A DNA stretch of 64,000 nt, taken from the NCBI GenBank assembly GCA_964567745.1, contig CAZMNY010000035.1, forward strand, positions 25,304 through 89,303, in the 5' to 3' direction. Under the pieces are notes generated by a model. The model saw only the letters and a list, made by a program, of their open reading frames with translations. It did not search any database and was not told the origin of the DNA. This DNA is from CAZMNY01 sp964567745 (lineage in GTDB: Bacteria; Planctomycetota; Planctomycetia; Pirellulales; Pirellulaceae). The translations under genes and the position numbers were made by a program. Position 1 is the first letter of the stretch. The number at the start of each line of letters is the position of its first letter. Below are positions 1 to 9,550 of this stretch, piece by piece.

Positions 1-1324
1 AATCATAGTCCACCTCTTCATTCGCCCCGGTGAACGCGACGCGACCGCGGTGCATTTGAATCGCCGCTCCGCTATTTGAGTCGGAGTTGACGGTGAAGCG
101 AGTATCGCCGTCGACGACCATGGCGCCCATTCGCCCCGCGTCCGCCTTAGCCCAGCTGCCCGGTAACGAGGCGTATTCATTCGCGTCGACCGAAAGTTGG
201 TCCGACTGGGCGCCTTGCCAAGGATCATTTGGGGCGCGGCGAGCGATAATCAGTCCCTCGACCTGCGACCAGTCCAAGGCCAAGGCGGGATAGGCTGGCG
301 GCCGCCGGCGAATCGGTGACGGCCGCTTGGGATCGGTCCCTGGAGCGGACGGCCCGGCGTCGGTTTTCGGCGGCTTGCGATTGTCAGAGGCGTCCGACGG
401 GTCGCTCCCGCTCGGTTGCATCGGGTCGTTGGCATCAACCGAGTCTGGAGCAGGGTCGACGTTGCTCGGATCACCTTGGTCGGGATTATCTTGATCGGGC
501 GCTGGCGTGACATTGCGACGAGGTTCGCTGGGATCTTCGATACTGTCGTATTCGGGAGGCGCGGCAATTTGGTTGCCATTTGGAGTCGAGCTGTCGGTGT
601 CGCCCTTTTGCTGGAGCCACACCACGGTCGCCACAAGTGCGATAAGCGATGCGGCGCCGATGATAGCGCCCCACACGAATTGGCGCTGACGAATCTCCTG
701 ACGTCGACGACGACTGGCCACCTCAATTTCGCCAGAGACGGTCTGGACAACCTGCTGCGGCGGCTCATTCTTCGGCGGTGCCGGAGGAAGTACCGCGGGC
801 AGCGGAACCGGTGCGGTTGCGGATTGAGGTTTTCCGTTTATCGGCGATTGCGGCGTTTCACTCTGGTCGTCCTTTGGCTTGACGTCAGGCGACTCGCCGC
901 TGCACACCGGACTGGCTGCTGTTCCATTCCCCGGCCCCGCATCAGCGGTCTCGATTGGCTTGGGCAGCGAAAGCAATCGTTGTTGTAGCGAATCCGACAA
1001 GTCGACAGCCGGTAACGGTTGGCTGAGTTCGCGATGAACGGCGGCCACCTCTTGCATCGCCGCTCCATTGCTCCAACAAACCGCCTCAACAGTCGACGCT
1101 TCCGCAGGCGACAACTGCCCTTCCACGAATGCGGCGACATCAGCGTCGCTCAACGAATCGGGCGGGAGTGCGGGCTCGGTCGAGTCGAGTATCGACACGA
1201 GCCGTCGCCACTGCTGCTGGTCGCGACCGTCTCGCAAAATCATCGGCAGGCCCGCCTCATCCAATTCCGTGGAGGGATCGCCGAGCAAGTCGAGCAGGAG
1301 AAGCAAACTGGCTTGGTCACTCAT
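1..1324 (-). CDS. Anti-sigma/FecR-like membrane protein, C-terminus cut by window edge
   Basis: The reading frame runs leftward off the window, so only about 441 N-terminal codons are seen. Its ATG (1322-1324) overlaps the TGA of the sigma-factor gene in an ATGA arrangement, which implies translational coupling. The first 115 residues are cytoplasmic-looking, followed by a Pro/Ser/Asp-rich stretch, a basic RRRRQ segment and a single transmembrane helix at about 216-237. After the helix comes another Asp/Pro/Ser-rich linker and the start of a beta-rich domain with a HRGRV motif reminiscent of FecR-type sensors. Inference: regulator of the partner ECF sigma factor, signalling across the membrane. 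The domain assignment is tentative because the C-terminal domain is truncated. Confidence 0.75.
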   Translation of the reverse strand, partial: MSDQASLLLLLDLLGDPSTELDEAGLPMILRDGRDQQQWRRLVSILDSTEPALPPDSLSDADVAAFVEGQLSPAEASTVEAVCWSNGAAMQEVAAVHRELSQPLPAVDLSDSLQQRLLSLPKPIETADAGPGNGTAASPVCSGESPDVKPKDDQSETPQSPINGKPQSATAPVPLPAVLPPAPPKNEPPQQVVQTVSGEIEVASRRRRQEIRQRQFVWGAIIGAASLIALVATVVWLQQKGDTDSSTPNGNQIAAPPEYDSIEDPSEPRRNVTPAPDQDNPDQGDPSNVDPAPDSVDANDPMQPSGSDPSDASDNRKPPKTDAGPSAPGTDPKRPSPIRRRPPAYPALALDWSQVEGLIIARRAPNDPWQGAQSDQLSVDANEYASLPGSWAKADAGRMGAMVVDGDTRFTVNSDSNSGAAIQMHRGRVAFTGANEEVDYD

Positions 1325-1929
1325 GCCTGGCTACTCCTTTCCGTTGACTCGAAACGGTCTCCGCCGAGTCGGCGTTTGAGACGCTGTAAAGCTCGATGGA
1401 TCTTGGGGCCGATCGTGTTGATCGACAAATTCAGTTGAGCAGCCATCTGCTGGTAAGATTGGCCTTCAACGAAAAACAACTCAAGCACCATTCGGTCCGA
1501 TTCGGCCAATTGTTGCATACACTGCCGAACTCGCTCCGCATCTTCTTCCGCGATCAACTTAGCTAAACTGTCGGCGGCCGGCTCCGCCTCCGGCTGCTCC
1601 GACCAATCGTCGTGAGTGTTTGCCAATTCTCTTGAATGTATTCTTTTTAGGCAGACGCGACGAGCGATTACGGAGAGCCAAGTCGAAAGTTTGCTGCGTC
1701 CTTCGAATCGTCTCAGACTGGCGTAGTCATTGGCGACCAGCCCCGAGAACACTTCGGCGCAAATGTCTTCAAGGTCTGCGGTCGACAACTGACAATTGCA
1801 TTCCGCCGCTGTTCGCACAATCCGCGCAAACACCGGCCGCTGGCTCCGCTGTACGAACTCACTCCACGCGGAATGGTCGCCGGCAACCAGCTTCTCAAGA
1901 AGTAAGGTTTCCTCTTGGCGGACGCTCAA
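1321..1929 (-). CDS. ECF-type RNA polymerase sigma factor (sigma-70 family)
   Basis: A protein of 202 residues if started at a TTG (1927-1929), which has a GGAG five bases upstream; the open frame also extends to an ATG at 2160, but the extra N-terminal 77 residues look non-coding. Sigma region 2 spans about residues 17-92 (RRFEGRSKLSTWLSVIARR resembles the -10 recognition helix) and sigma region 4 about 138-190, with the helix-turn-helix around QLNLSINTIGPKIHRALQRL. It would direct core RNA polymerase to an extracytoplasmic-stress regulon. It is coupled to the downstream anti-sigma-like gene by an ATGA overlap, so the pair is almost certainly co-expressed. The target regulon cannot be told from the window. 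Confidence 0.85.
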   Translation of the reverse strand: MSVRQEETLLLEKLVAGDHSAWSEFVQRSQRPVFARIVRTAAECNCQLSTADLEDICAEVFSGLVANDYASLRRFEGRSKLSTWLSVIARRVCLKRIHSRELANTHDDWSEQPEAEPAADSLAKLIAEEDAERVRQCMQQLAESDRMVLELFFVEGQSYQQMAAQLNLSINTIGPKIHRALQRLKRRLGGDRFESTERSSQA

Positions 1930-2340
1930 TCTGTCTCCAAAGTCGATCCCGCGAGTATGGCGAACATGGCAAGTCCGTTGTTGCTTGAAACGTCGTTTTC
2001 GCTTTTCAAACCAGTCGCCGCGAGCATGGGGATCGTGCAAACTGCCAAAGCGAATTGCGGCGAATCGACGGTGCGAGCGGCCGGCGATCGCCTCTATGTC
2101 TATTGAAACTTGTGTATCGTCGATCGTCAAATCGCCGGCGCCGGTCAGCGACCCTAGCAAATCGAACTGGAAGCCCCAGCCAGGGGCCCTGACGCTAAGA
2201 AGTCAGCCGGTATCGAAAACGAGTAAAAGACGACACCGCCGCGACAGAATGCATCAAGTCGCGGCAGCGTCGCCAGCTCGCCTTCGTGAAGATCGCATGA
2301 CTGCATTTCAACTCGAAGCCTCTTGTTTATTGAGCTCAGC
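1930..2340. other. Intergenic stretch upstream of the sigma factor
   Basis: No convincing gene. An in-frame upstream extension of the sigma factor (to 2160) is open but has the composition of non-coding sequence. It probably holds the promoter of the sigma/anti-sigma pair; no clear -35/-10 was recognised. Confidence 0.4.
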
Positions 2341-2778
2341 TTAGTCGAATGCCGAGCGGATCGCGTTGATTCCCCGGCGTGCGTTATGGGTAACCGCGTC
2401 GACGGCATTGTCGCAGGCTTGGTCGAGGCGTCGGGCAAGTTCCGGCGCACCCATTCGAAGCAGAACTTCAATGCACTCGTCGCAGGTGGCCTCAATATAC
2501 CGCACGCAATGGCGAGTGCGATCTTTGATTTCATCAATGCATCTTGCCGCAACTGCGCGAGCTCGCTCTACATTGCCATGGCGTAGCAGGAATCGAATCT
2601 TTCGCAAACACTCGTGGGTCGTCGCGGTGTTGGCGTCCGTGCATCGCGTCACCGCCTGACGCACTTTGGCGATACAGCGTTCGAAGACCGCATCGGGATC
2701 ATGAGCTTGGGCGGATTGAGCCGCGAAGCTCAAGACAGTGGCGGATAGCAGGAAAGCGGCGATGGATCGTTGTCGCAT
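2341..2778 (-). CDS. Secreted cysteine-repeat protein, unknown function
   Basis: 145 residues from an ATG at 2776-2778, preceded by AGGAAC. The N-terminus (about residues 1-25, MRQRSIAAFLLSATVLSF then AQSAQA) is a typical signal peptide, so the longer open frame to 2937 is not the real start. The mature part is helical and built of tandem units: cysteines at 35, 46, 57 and at 80, 91, 102 are each spaced by exactly 11 residues, with a further C99 and a partial third unit at C122. The odd extra cysteines may allow disulfides or metal binding in the periplasm. No family recognised. It is monocistronic and divergent from the oxidoreductase gene. Confidence 0.7.
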   Translation of the reverse strand: MRQRSIAAFLLSATVLSFAAQSAQAHDPDAVFERCIAKVRQAVTRCTDANTATTHECLRKIRFLLRHGNVERARAVAARCIDEIKDRTRHCVRYIEATCDECIEVLLRMGAPELARRLDQACDNAVDAVTHNARRGINAIRSAFD

Positions 2779-3150
2779 GGTTTTGTTCCTAAGACGTGAG
2801 AAAAGAGATAGTTTCTGGGCGGCCGATCGAACCGTGACGCGTGGCGTCTGCACCGTTAGTGCGGCTACTGCCGGATTTCGTGCAGGTGAAATGAAAAGTT
2901 TTTCGGATTTTTTTCGCCAGCGACGGCGGAGTCGCACTGCGGACGAACGGGCCGCTCGCCAAGTGGAATTTGATACGGCCAGACGTTATCATGGGTGCCC
3001 AGTTTGCGAGTTACACGGTCCCACCCATTGATTGCCAACCCAACGGCAGCCACGCCTCGTCGGCCTGCAAGTCTTTCGATTTTCAAGTCGATCGATTCTT
3101 TTCACGAACCCACGCGTCGCAGCCAAAACCATTGCTCGGAGTTCATCGCC
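2779..3150. other. Divergent intergenic region
   Basis: 372 bases between two divergently transcribed genes. No RNA gene or ORF with coding character was seen; it must carry both promoters. Confidence 0.4.
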
Positions 3151-4659
3151 ATGTCCAAGCTCACTCGTCGTTCCTTTGTCGCAAAATCGATGGCTGTCAC
3201 CGCAGCCGCTTCTTTCGCTCCTCGTTTGAGCCGAGCTCAGGCACCCAGCGAAACGATGGGCGTCGCGATCGTCGGTGCGGGAGGGCGAGGGGGAACGCAT
3301 ATTGGCGAGTTTCAGAATGACGGGCGAACAAAGATTCTTTATGTCGTTGACGTCGACGAGGCGAAGGGAAATTCGCGAGCCAAAGCGATTGGCAAGAAGC
3401 AAGGTAAGACGCCGAAAGTCGTCAAGGACATGCGGCACGCTTTCGACGACAAGTCCGTCGATATTGTAAGCACGGCGACCCCGAACCACTGGCACGCCCT
3501 CTGCGGCGTTTGGGCGATGCAGGCCGGCAAAGACGCCTACATCGAGAAGCCCGTCTGTCACAACATCGCGGAGGGCAGCGCGCTGATCGCAGCGGCTCGC
3601 AAGTACAATAGGATTTGCCAAGTCGGCACGCAATGTCGATCCAGCAAGGCTGTCCAGGAAGCCGTGAAGTTTATCCAGTCGGGCGGTATCGGCGAAGTCA
3701 ATTTCGCTCGCGGACTTTGCTACAAGAGACGCAAATCGATTGGCGCTCGCGGCGACTATCCGATTCCGCCCGAAGTTGACTTCAATCTATGGAGCGGCCC
3801 GGCCGCCTACTCGGATCCTCAACTGACTCGGCAACGATTCCACTACGACTGGCACTGGCAGCGTCTCTATGGCAACGGCGACCTTGGCAATCAAGGTCCT
3901 CACCAAACCGACGTCGCCCGCTGGGGGCTGGGCATCGACACCCACCCCAACAGCGTCATCAGCTACGGCGGCCGACTCGGCTACCAGACTGAGCGCAAAG
4001 ACGCCAACTATGTAGACGCGGGCGACACGGCGAATACCGAAGTCTCGATCTACGACTACGGCAAGAAGTGCATCGTCTTCGAAACGCGAGGGCTCGATGT
4101 GACCGATCCGGCCGACAAGGAAATCAACAAGTTGATGATGAGCAATCGCGGCAACAAGATCGGCGTGATCTTCTACGGCAGCGAAGGCTACGTCGTGCAG
4201 CGCACTTACAGCCACTGCATTGCCTACGACAAAGACCTCAATGTCATCAAGGAGTTCAAGGGCGGCGGCAATCACTTTGGCAACTTCATCAATGCCTGCG
4301 TGAGCCGCAACCGGGAAGATCTCACGGCGGATGTTCGCGAAGGCCATCTCTCCGCAGCGATCAGCCACCTCGGAAATATTTCCTACTACCTGGGCCAAAA
4401 CAACAAGGTCGCCGCGGCGGAAGCTCGAGCAGCTGTTAGCGGGTTGAAGAGCCTGGACGACAACGAGGCGACGTTTGATCGGACGATTCAGCACCTGGTC
4501 GACAATAAGGTCGATTTGCAAAACTATCCCATCTCGCTTGGACCGTTTCTCAAGTTCGACGCTGCAAAGGAAGTCTTCCCCGAGTCGGAAGAAGCAACAG
4601 CGCTGATTTCTCGCGACTACCGCGAAGGATTCCGTTGTCCCAAAGCTAAAGAAGTGTAA
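3151..4659 (+). CDS. Gfo/Idh/MocA family oxidoreductase, Tat-exported
   Basis: 502 residues from the ATG at 3151; the open frame begins earlier but the twin-arginine signal starts here (TRRSFVAKSMAVTAAASF, residues 5-22). A Rossmann nucleotide-binding fold follows, with VAIVGAGGRG at about residues 38-47, and the family EKP motif appears in EKPVCHNI at about residue 133, the usual catalytic lysine region. The C-terminal half matches the substrate-binding domain of planctomycete secreted members (GNGDLGNQGPHQTDVARW). The likely activity is NAD(P)-dependent oxidation or reduction of a sugar derivative in the periplasm, with tightly bound cofactor. It lies just upstream of the DUF1553/DUF1501 pair, in the same direction. 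Confidence 0.93.
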   Translation: MSKLTRRSFVAKSMAVTAAASFAPRLSRAQAPSETMGVAIVGAGGRGGTHIGEFQNDGRTKILYVVDVDEAKGNSRAKAIGKKQGKTPKVVKDMRHAFDDKSVDIVSTATPNHWHALCGVWAMQAGKDAYIEKPVCHNIAEGSALIAAARKYNRICQVGTQCRSSKAVQEAVKFIQSGGIGEVNFARGLCYKRRKSIGARGDYPIPPEVDFNLWSGPAAYSDPQLTRQRFHYDWHWQRLYGNGDLGNQGPHQTDVARWGLGIDTHPNSVISYGGRLGYQTERKDANYVDAGDTANTEVSIYDYGKKCIVFETRGLDVTDPADKEINKLMMSNRGNKIGVIFYGSEGYVVQRTYSHCIAYDKDLNVIKEFKGGGNHFGNFINACVSRNREDLTADVREGHLSAAISHLGNISYYLGQNNKVAAAEARAAVSGLKSLDDNEATFDRTIQHLVDNKVDLQNYPISLGPFLKFDAAKEVFPESEEATALISRDYREGFRCPKAKEV

Positions 4660-4788
4660 CCAACTCAAGTTGAAGTTGTGAGGAATCACGGCACGTACAA
4701 GTGTCGCCTCTCGCTCCGCGAAAGCTGCGCCACTTTCACAGAGCGAAAGGCGACGTTGGCCGACGAATATTGCTAATCGGAGATCGCC

Positions 4789-7197
4789 GTGCGGACCAAA
4801 CTGAATTGCTCTTCAGAACGTCGCGCCGTCTGCGTTATGCTTTTGCTGGTCGTCGGCACCTCGTTCTCGGATTCGGCCGTCCGTGGGCAAGACAAGCTGA
4901 GTTACAACCGCGACATTCGGCCCATACTCGCCGACCGCTGTTTCGCGTGCCATGGCCCCGACGCGAACCACCGAGAAGCCGATTTGCGGTTGGATCTCGA
5001 AGCATCGGCGAAAGAGTCCGCGATCGTTCCCGGAAATTCAGATGAGAGCGAACTCATTGCTCGCCTCCTGCCCGACGCGGGAGATGAGCGGATGCCTCCG
5101 GCCGAGTCGGGCAAGACCGTCTCGGCTGAAGAGGTCACACTCCTTCGACGATGGATCGCTTCTGGCGCCGAGTACGAGCCCTATTGGGCTTACCTCAAGC
5201 CAGCCGAGACCGCACTTCCCAAGATCGCGGACGTCGGCTGGCCGGCGAATTGGATCGATCGTTATGTGCTCGCGAAACTCGAACAAGCGAAGCTAAAACC
5301 GTCTGCCGATTCGGATCGAGTCACGTTGATTCGCCGAATCTACTTCGATTTGATCGGATTGCCACCGTCGCCGAAAGCCGTCGCAGCCTTTCTGGCTGAC
5401 AAGGATGAAGACGCCATCGAACGAGTGATCGACGACCTGCTGGCATCTGATCGGTTCGGCGAACGGATGGCGGTCTACTGGCTCGACTTGGTTCGATACG
5501 CCGACACGGTCGGTTATCACGGCGACCAAGACCACAGCATCTCGCCCTATCGCGATTACGTCATCGACGCGTTCAACGACAATATGCCGTTCGATCAGTT
5601 CACGCGTGAGCAACTGGCCGGCGATCTCCTTTTCGACGCGACACTCGACCAAAAAATAGCGACGGGCTACAACCGCATGTTGCAGACGTCGCATGAAGGC
5701 GGCGTTCAACCGAACGAATATTTGGCGATCTATGCGGCCGACCGAGTGCGAAACGTATCGAACGTATGGCTCGGCGCCACCATGGGCTGCTGCCAATGCC
5801 ACGACCATAAGTTTGACCCATTCACGATGGTCGACTTTTACTCGATCGCGGCGTTCTTCGCCGACGTCGATGAAGCTCAGCATTTCCGCGTCGGTTCGAA
5901 TGGCCTGCCAACAAAGCGACCGCCGGAACTGACCGTCCTATCCAAACGAGAACGAGCGGAAGAGGCGCGGCTTGAACAACTGCTTGCCGACGTGACTGCT
6001 GAACAAAAAACGCTGAAGAAGGACGAAGCGAAAGCAACAGAACTCAAGGATCTTCAGGCCAAGCAAGAAAGCCTACAAGAGCGGCTTCAAACGCTTCGCA
6101 AGTCCGCGCGTTCGACAATGGTTACCGTCTCGATCAAACCGAGGGAAATGCGAGTGTTGCCGCGAGGCAACTGGCTCGATGACAGCGGACCGATTGCCGA
6201 GCCGGCCATCCCTCGTTTTTTCGGAAGCATCAAAAAGGAGAAGCGACTAACGCGACTCGACTTTGCCAATTGGCTGACGGATGAAGAAGAGGGAATTGGC
6301 GGATTGACGTCGCGAGTGATGGTCAACCGGATTTGGTATTTGTTGCTTGGCGCCGGAATCTCGAATTCACTTGACGATTTTGGAGGGCAGGGCGAGCCGC
6401 CGTCGCACCCGGAATTGCTTGACGCCTTGGCTCTCGATTTAATCGCAAATGATTGGAATCTAAAACGGCTGATCAAGACCGTGTTGATGTCGCGAACATA
6501 TCGCCAGTCCTCACTCGTCTCCAAGAATCAGGCGGCGCGGGATCCAGGCAATCGGCTATTCGGACGGCAGGCTCGATACCGTTTGCCCGCCGAGTTCGTT
6601 CGAGACAACGCCCTGGCTGTCAGCGGTCTGCTCGTGCTCAAGTATGGCGGACGAAGCGTGCGTCCCTATCAGCCGCCCGGCTATTATCGCCACCTGAATT
6701 TTCCCAAGCGAGTTTACAAACACGACACCGACGACCACCAATGGAGGCGAGGTGTCTATGTACATTGGCAGCGTCAGTTCCTCCACCCGACGCTTCGCGC
6801 GCTCGACGCCCCCAGTCGCGAAGAGTGCACCGCAAAACGTCCGCAGTCCAACACGCCGCTTGCAGCGATGGCCTTGATGAACGACCCGACGTTCGTCGAG
6901 GCGGCGCGAGAGTTTGGCGCGAGGATTCTTGCTGAAGGCGGTGAGTCGGACAAGAACAAATTGAATCGAGCCTATCTATTGGCTATCTCTCGCGAGCCGG
7001 ACGATTTTGAGCAACAAACCATGCTCGACCATCTCGCACAATCGAGACAACACTACCAGGCTCAGCAAAAAGAGGCCGCGAAGTTGACCGGCGTGGGTCA
7101 GGCGAAGAAGTCAGATCAGCCGGACGTCGAGCATGCGGCCTGGACGGCGGTCGCGCGCGTGCTTCTGAATCTCAGCGAAACCGTTACTCGAAACTAA
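4789..7197 (+). CDS. PSCyt1-DUF1549-DUF1553 planctomycete protein
   Basis: 802 residues from a GTG (4789) with GGAG nearby; a downstream ATG at residue 17 is an alternative. The N-terminal region contains a hydrophobic export segment (about 14-30) and then a planctomycete cytochrome C domain with one heme-binding CFACH motif (residues 51-55). DUF1549 occupies roughly 130-340 (RIYFDLIGLPPSP, RFGERMAVYWLDLVRYADT) and DUF1553 roughly 460-740 (GLTSRVMVNRIW, SNTPLAAMALMNDPTF). A short coiled-coil-like charged stretch lies at 380-430. Such proteins are always paired with DUF1501 partners, as here, and probably work in periplasmic redox or polysaccharide metabolism, but the biochemical role is not established. 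Confidence 0.93.
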   Translation: MRTKLNCSSERRAVCVMLLLVVGTSFSDSAVRGQDKLSYNRDIRPILADRCFACHGPDANHREADLRLDLEASAKESAIVPGNSDESELIARLLPDAGDERMPPAESGKTVSAEEVTLLRRWIASGAEYEPYWAYLKPAETALPKIADVGWPANWIDRYVLAKLEQAKLKPSADSDRVTLIRRIYFDLIGLPPSPKAVAAFLADKDEDAIERVIDDLLASDRFGERMAVYWLDLVRYADTVGYHGDQDHSISPYRDYVIDAFNDNMPFDQFTREQLAGDLLFDATLDQKIATGYNRMLQTSHEGGVQPNEYLAIYAADRVRNVSNVWLGATMGCCQCHDHKFDPFTMVDFYSIAAFFADVDEAQHFRVGSNGLPTKRPPELTVLSKRERAEEARLEQLLADVTAEQKTLKKDEAKATELKDLQAKQESLQERLQTLRKSARSTMVTVSIKPREMRVLPRGNWLDDSGPIAEPAIPRFFGSIKKEKRLTRLDFANWLTDEEEGIGGLTSRVMVNRIWYLLLGAGISNSLDDFGGQGEPPSHPELLDALALDLIANDWNLKRLIKTVLMSRTYRQSSLVSKNQAARDPGNRLFGRQARYRLPAEFVRDNALAVSGLLVLKYGGRSVRPYQPPGYYRHLNFPKRVYKHDTDDHQWRRGVYVHWQRQFLHPTLRALDAPSREECTAKRPQSNTPLAAMALMNDPTFVEAAREFGARILAEGGESDKNKLNRAYLLAISREPDDFEQQTMLDHLAQSRQHYQAQQKEAAKLTGVGQAKKSDQPDVEHAAWTAVARVLLNLSETVTRN

Positions 7198-7201
7198 TGC
7201 C

Positions 7202-8629
7202 ATGACTGACCTATCTAATAATCGCAGCGCTGCACTGGCCAACCGGCGATCCTTTCTATCGAGTTCGGGTATTGCTTTGGGCGCGACCGCGCTGACGAGC
7301 CTACTCAACCAGGACGCTTCGGCTGCGCCAGCCGGCGTTTCGGGTATGCCGCATTTTCCGGCCAAGGTGAAGCGAGTCATCTTTCTTTGCATGGCGGGCG
7401 GGCCTTCGCACTTAGAGACGTTCGATTTTAAGCCGAAGCTTGCTGAACTCGATGGCAAGCCGATGCCGGCGTCGTTCACGGACGGTCAGCCGATTGCGCA
7501 GCTGCAAGGTAAGACGCTAAAGTGCCAGGGGCCGATGACGAAATTCAAACGCCACGGCGAAAGCGGCTTGGAGATAAGCGACTTTCTCCCTTACCACGCC
7601 AAGATGGCGGACAACCTGTGCGTCATTAAGTCGTTGGTGACTGAGCAAATCAATCACGACCCGGCTCACACTTACATGAACACGGGCACCGCGATTAGCG
7701 GCCGTCCGTCCATGGGATCGTGGGTCAACTACGGACTTGGCAGCGAATGCGAGGACCTCCCCGGCTTCGTTGTGTTGACGAGCATCGGCGGCCGGAATCC
7801 GCAACCGATCGCGTCCAGGCAATGGTCCGCTGGATTCTTGCCAAGTCAATTTCAAGGCGTTGAATTCAACGCGGCCGGCGATCCGGTTCATTTTGTCAGC
7901 AACCCGAGCGGAGTCGATTCGAAACAACAGGGCGAGACGGTGGAAGCGATCGCCAAGCTCAATCGCCATCGCAACAAGCTGCTTCGCGACCCCGAAATCG
8001 ATACGAGGACCGAAGCCTACGAGCTGGCGTTTCGCATGCAGACCTCCGTGCCCGATCTGATGGACGTTTCCGACGAACCTCAAGAGGTTCTCGACATGTA
8101 CGGCGCCAAACCGGGCGATGGCTCGTACGCTTCGAATTGCCTGCTCGCCCGCCGACTCGCCGAGCGTGGCGTGAGGTTCATCCACCTCTACCATCGCGGT
8201 TGGGACCACCACGGTGACCTGAAGCGATACATGAACATCTGCTGCGGGCTCACGGACAAGCCGACATACGCGCTCGTGCAAGACCTCAAGAATCGCGGCA
8301 TGTTAGACGACACGCTGATCGTTTGGGGCGGCGAGTTTGGGCGAACGCCCATGTTCCAAGGAAAGGGCGGACCGGGGCGCGACCATCACATCAAAGGCTT
8401 CTCAATGTGGCTTGCCGGCGGCGGCGTCAAAGCCGGCTCGGCATACGGCGCAACGGATGAACTCGGCTATCACTCTGTTGAGAACATCGTCCACGTCAGA
8501 GACCTTCACGCCACGATGTTGCAATTGTTGGGCATCGACCACAACCGCTTCCGCGTAAAATTTCAAGGCCTCGATATGAGGCTCACCGGCGTCGAGGGCG
8601 CCAAGGTCGTCAAGGGATTGCTGGCGTAG
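7202..8629 (+). CDS. DUF1501 family protein, Tat-exported
   Basis: 475 residues starting four bases after the stop of the DUF1553 gene, so surely the same operon. The N-terminus carries a twin-arginine signal (NRRSFLSSSGIALGATAL, residues 15-32). The body follows the DUF1501 pattern, which belongs to the alkaline-phosphatase/sulfatase superfamily fold: MAGGPSHLETFDFKPKL near residue 66, HDPAHTYMNTGTA near 155, WGGEFGRTPMFQGKGGPGRD near 378 and a closing DLHATMLQLLGIDH. The function of the DUF1553-DUF1501 pair is unknown, though the metal-binding residues of the fold appear present. Confidence 0.93.
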   Translation: MTDLSNNRSAALANRRSFLSSSGIALGATALTSLLNQDASAAPAGVSGMPHFPAKVKRVIFLCMAGGPSHLETFDFKPKLAELDGKPMPASFTDGQPIAQLQGKTLKCQGPMTKFKRHGESGLEISDFLPYHAKMADNLCVIKSLVTEQINHDPAHTYMNTGTAISGRPSMGSWVNYGLGSECEDLPGFVVLTSIGGRNPQPIASRQWSAGFLPSQFQGVEFNAAGDPVHFVSNPSGVDSKQQGETVEAIAKLNRHRNKLLRDPEIDTRTEAYELAFRMQTSVPDLMDVSDEPQEVLDMYGAKPGDGSYASNCLLARRLAERGVRFIHLYHRGWDHHGDLKRYMNICCGLTDKPTYALVQDLKNRGMLDDTLIVWGGEFGRTPMFQGKGGPGRDHHIKGFSMWLAGGGVKAGSAYGATDELGYHSVENIVHVRDLHATMLQLLGIDHNRFRVKFQGLDMRLTGVEGAKVVKGLLA

Positions 8630-8679
8630 GATCGACGAGTTCTTGCGTTGCTTTAGACAGCGAAGCTGTATCTGTTTAG

Positions 8680-9384
8680 GTGACCCTGGCTTACGTCGTC
8701 ATTTGCCTTCTTCGCTCGAGTCGAGTTACTTCAGCAATTCCTTCGCGCCTTCGTGATCTGAATCCGCGTTTAGGATGTCACGGAGAATTCGCTTGGCGAG
8801 GTCAATCCCCGTTCTGTGATAGCGCCCGAGTCAATCGCCGCCAATCACAAGGCCACGGGAGCGGAAACGCATTTCCCCCTCAATTGAAGCGCCGGCTCCG
8901 AGTATTGTTGCGAAATCGCAGTCTGCCCAATGAACTGCAGCACGAACTCAATGCTCGGTCGACGCGACTTTGGGGCGGTGCGAAAGGCGACACCGTCAAG
9001 ATTGGCAGCCTAACCGTGGGGCATATCGGCAGAGCCGTGTTTTACAAGAACGCGCGTGGGCGCCGAGGTCGGTTGCGGATCAGTCGCCCCGCAATGAATG
9101 ACGCCACCGGCTATTTCGCTGTTCTTGCCGCAAAAGCGACTTCCTACACGACGATTCGGCTCACGGGTCTAGAAATTAATAAGCCCTATGCGTGGTCGAT
9201 CGACGACGCGGACGGTGCCTATCATTTTACGGTCTCCAATTTGGGACAGGTGGTCGTCGACAAAAAGGTCCGCACGGTGCGAAAGCTAGACATCGGCTTG
9301 GCGGCAACCGTGCGAAGCCGCGGAAACGAGGTGGATCTCAAGGTTTGGACGGACCACCAGGTTGCGCCGGAGGATAGAACTTAG
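8680..9384 (+). CDS. Hypothetical protein, possibly a gene remnant
   Basis: The open frame is 234 residues but only the C-terminal 130 or so (from about position 8960) look like a folded protein, for example KPYAWSIDDADGAYHFTVS and KLDIGLAATV, a beta-rich composition. The N-terminal half has the arginine/serine-rich look of non-coding frames and no plausible signal peptide. It may be the tail of a degraded secreted protein, or a shorter gene starting at an internal GTG. No family recognised. The surrounding 8630-9550 holds nothing else apart from a short dispersed repeat at its right end. Confidence 0.3.
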   Translation: MTLAYVVICLLRSSRVTSAIPSRLRDLNPRLGCHGEFAWRGQSPFCDSARVNRRQSQGHGSGNAFPPQLKRRLRVLLRNRSLPNELQHELNARSTRLWGGAKGDTVKIGSLTVGHIGRAVFYKNARGRRGRLRISRPAMNDATGYFAVLAAKATSYTTIRLTGLEINKPYAWSIDDADGAYHFTVSNLGQVVVDKKVRTVRKLDIGLAATVRSRGNEVDLKVWTDHQVAPEDRT

Positions 9385-9470
9385 AGCTGTCGCACGAGAG
9401 CCCTACGGGCGGAACGCGGCAGGGGATTGCGCGATTCAAGCTGCGGTGAAATCGGTGCAGATTTTCAAGC

Positions 9471-9500
9471 GCCTTGCCTACGGCGACGGGATAAACGAAC
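9471..9500. repeat. Dispersed intergenic repeat motif, copy 1
   Basis: The stretch GCCTTGCCTACGGCGACGGG followed by ATAAACGAA recurs almost identically at 21132-21160 and in a shortened form at 47506-47536, always outside or between genes. Confidence 0.45.
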
Positions 9501-9550
9501 TATCGCGGCGACTGAAAGGCCCTGCCACGGGACCTCTGGTTTAACTGCGA

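Noticed and set aside
3787..4689. 300-residue open frame on the minus strand
   Set aside because: Antisense shadow of the Gfo/Idh/MocA gene; hydrophobic Val/Ala-rich composition caused by the codon bias, no start signal or domain.
7517..8281. 254-residue minus-strand frame
   Set aside because: Antisense to the DUF1501 gene, whose motifs are clear on the plus strand.
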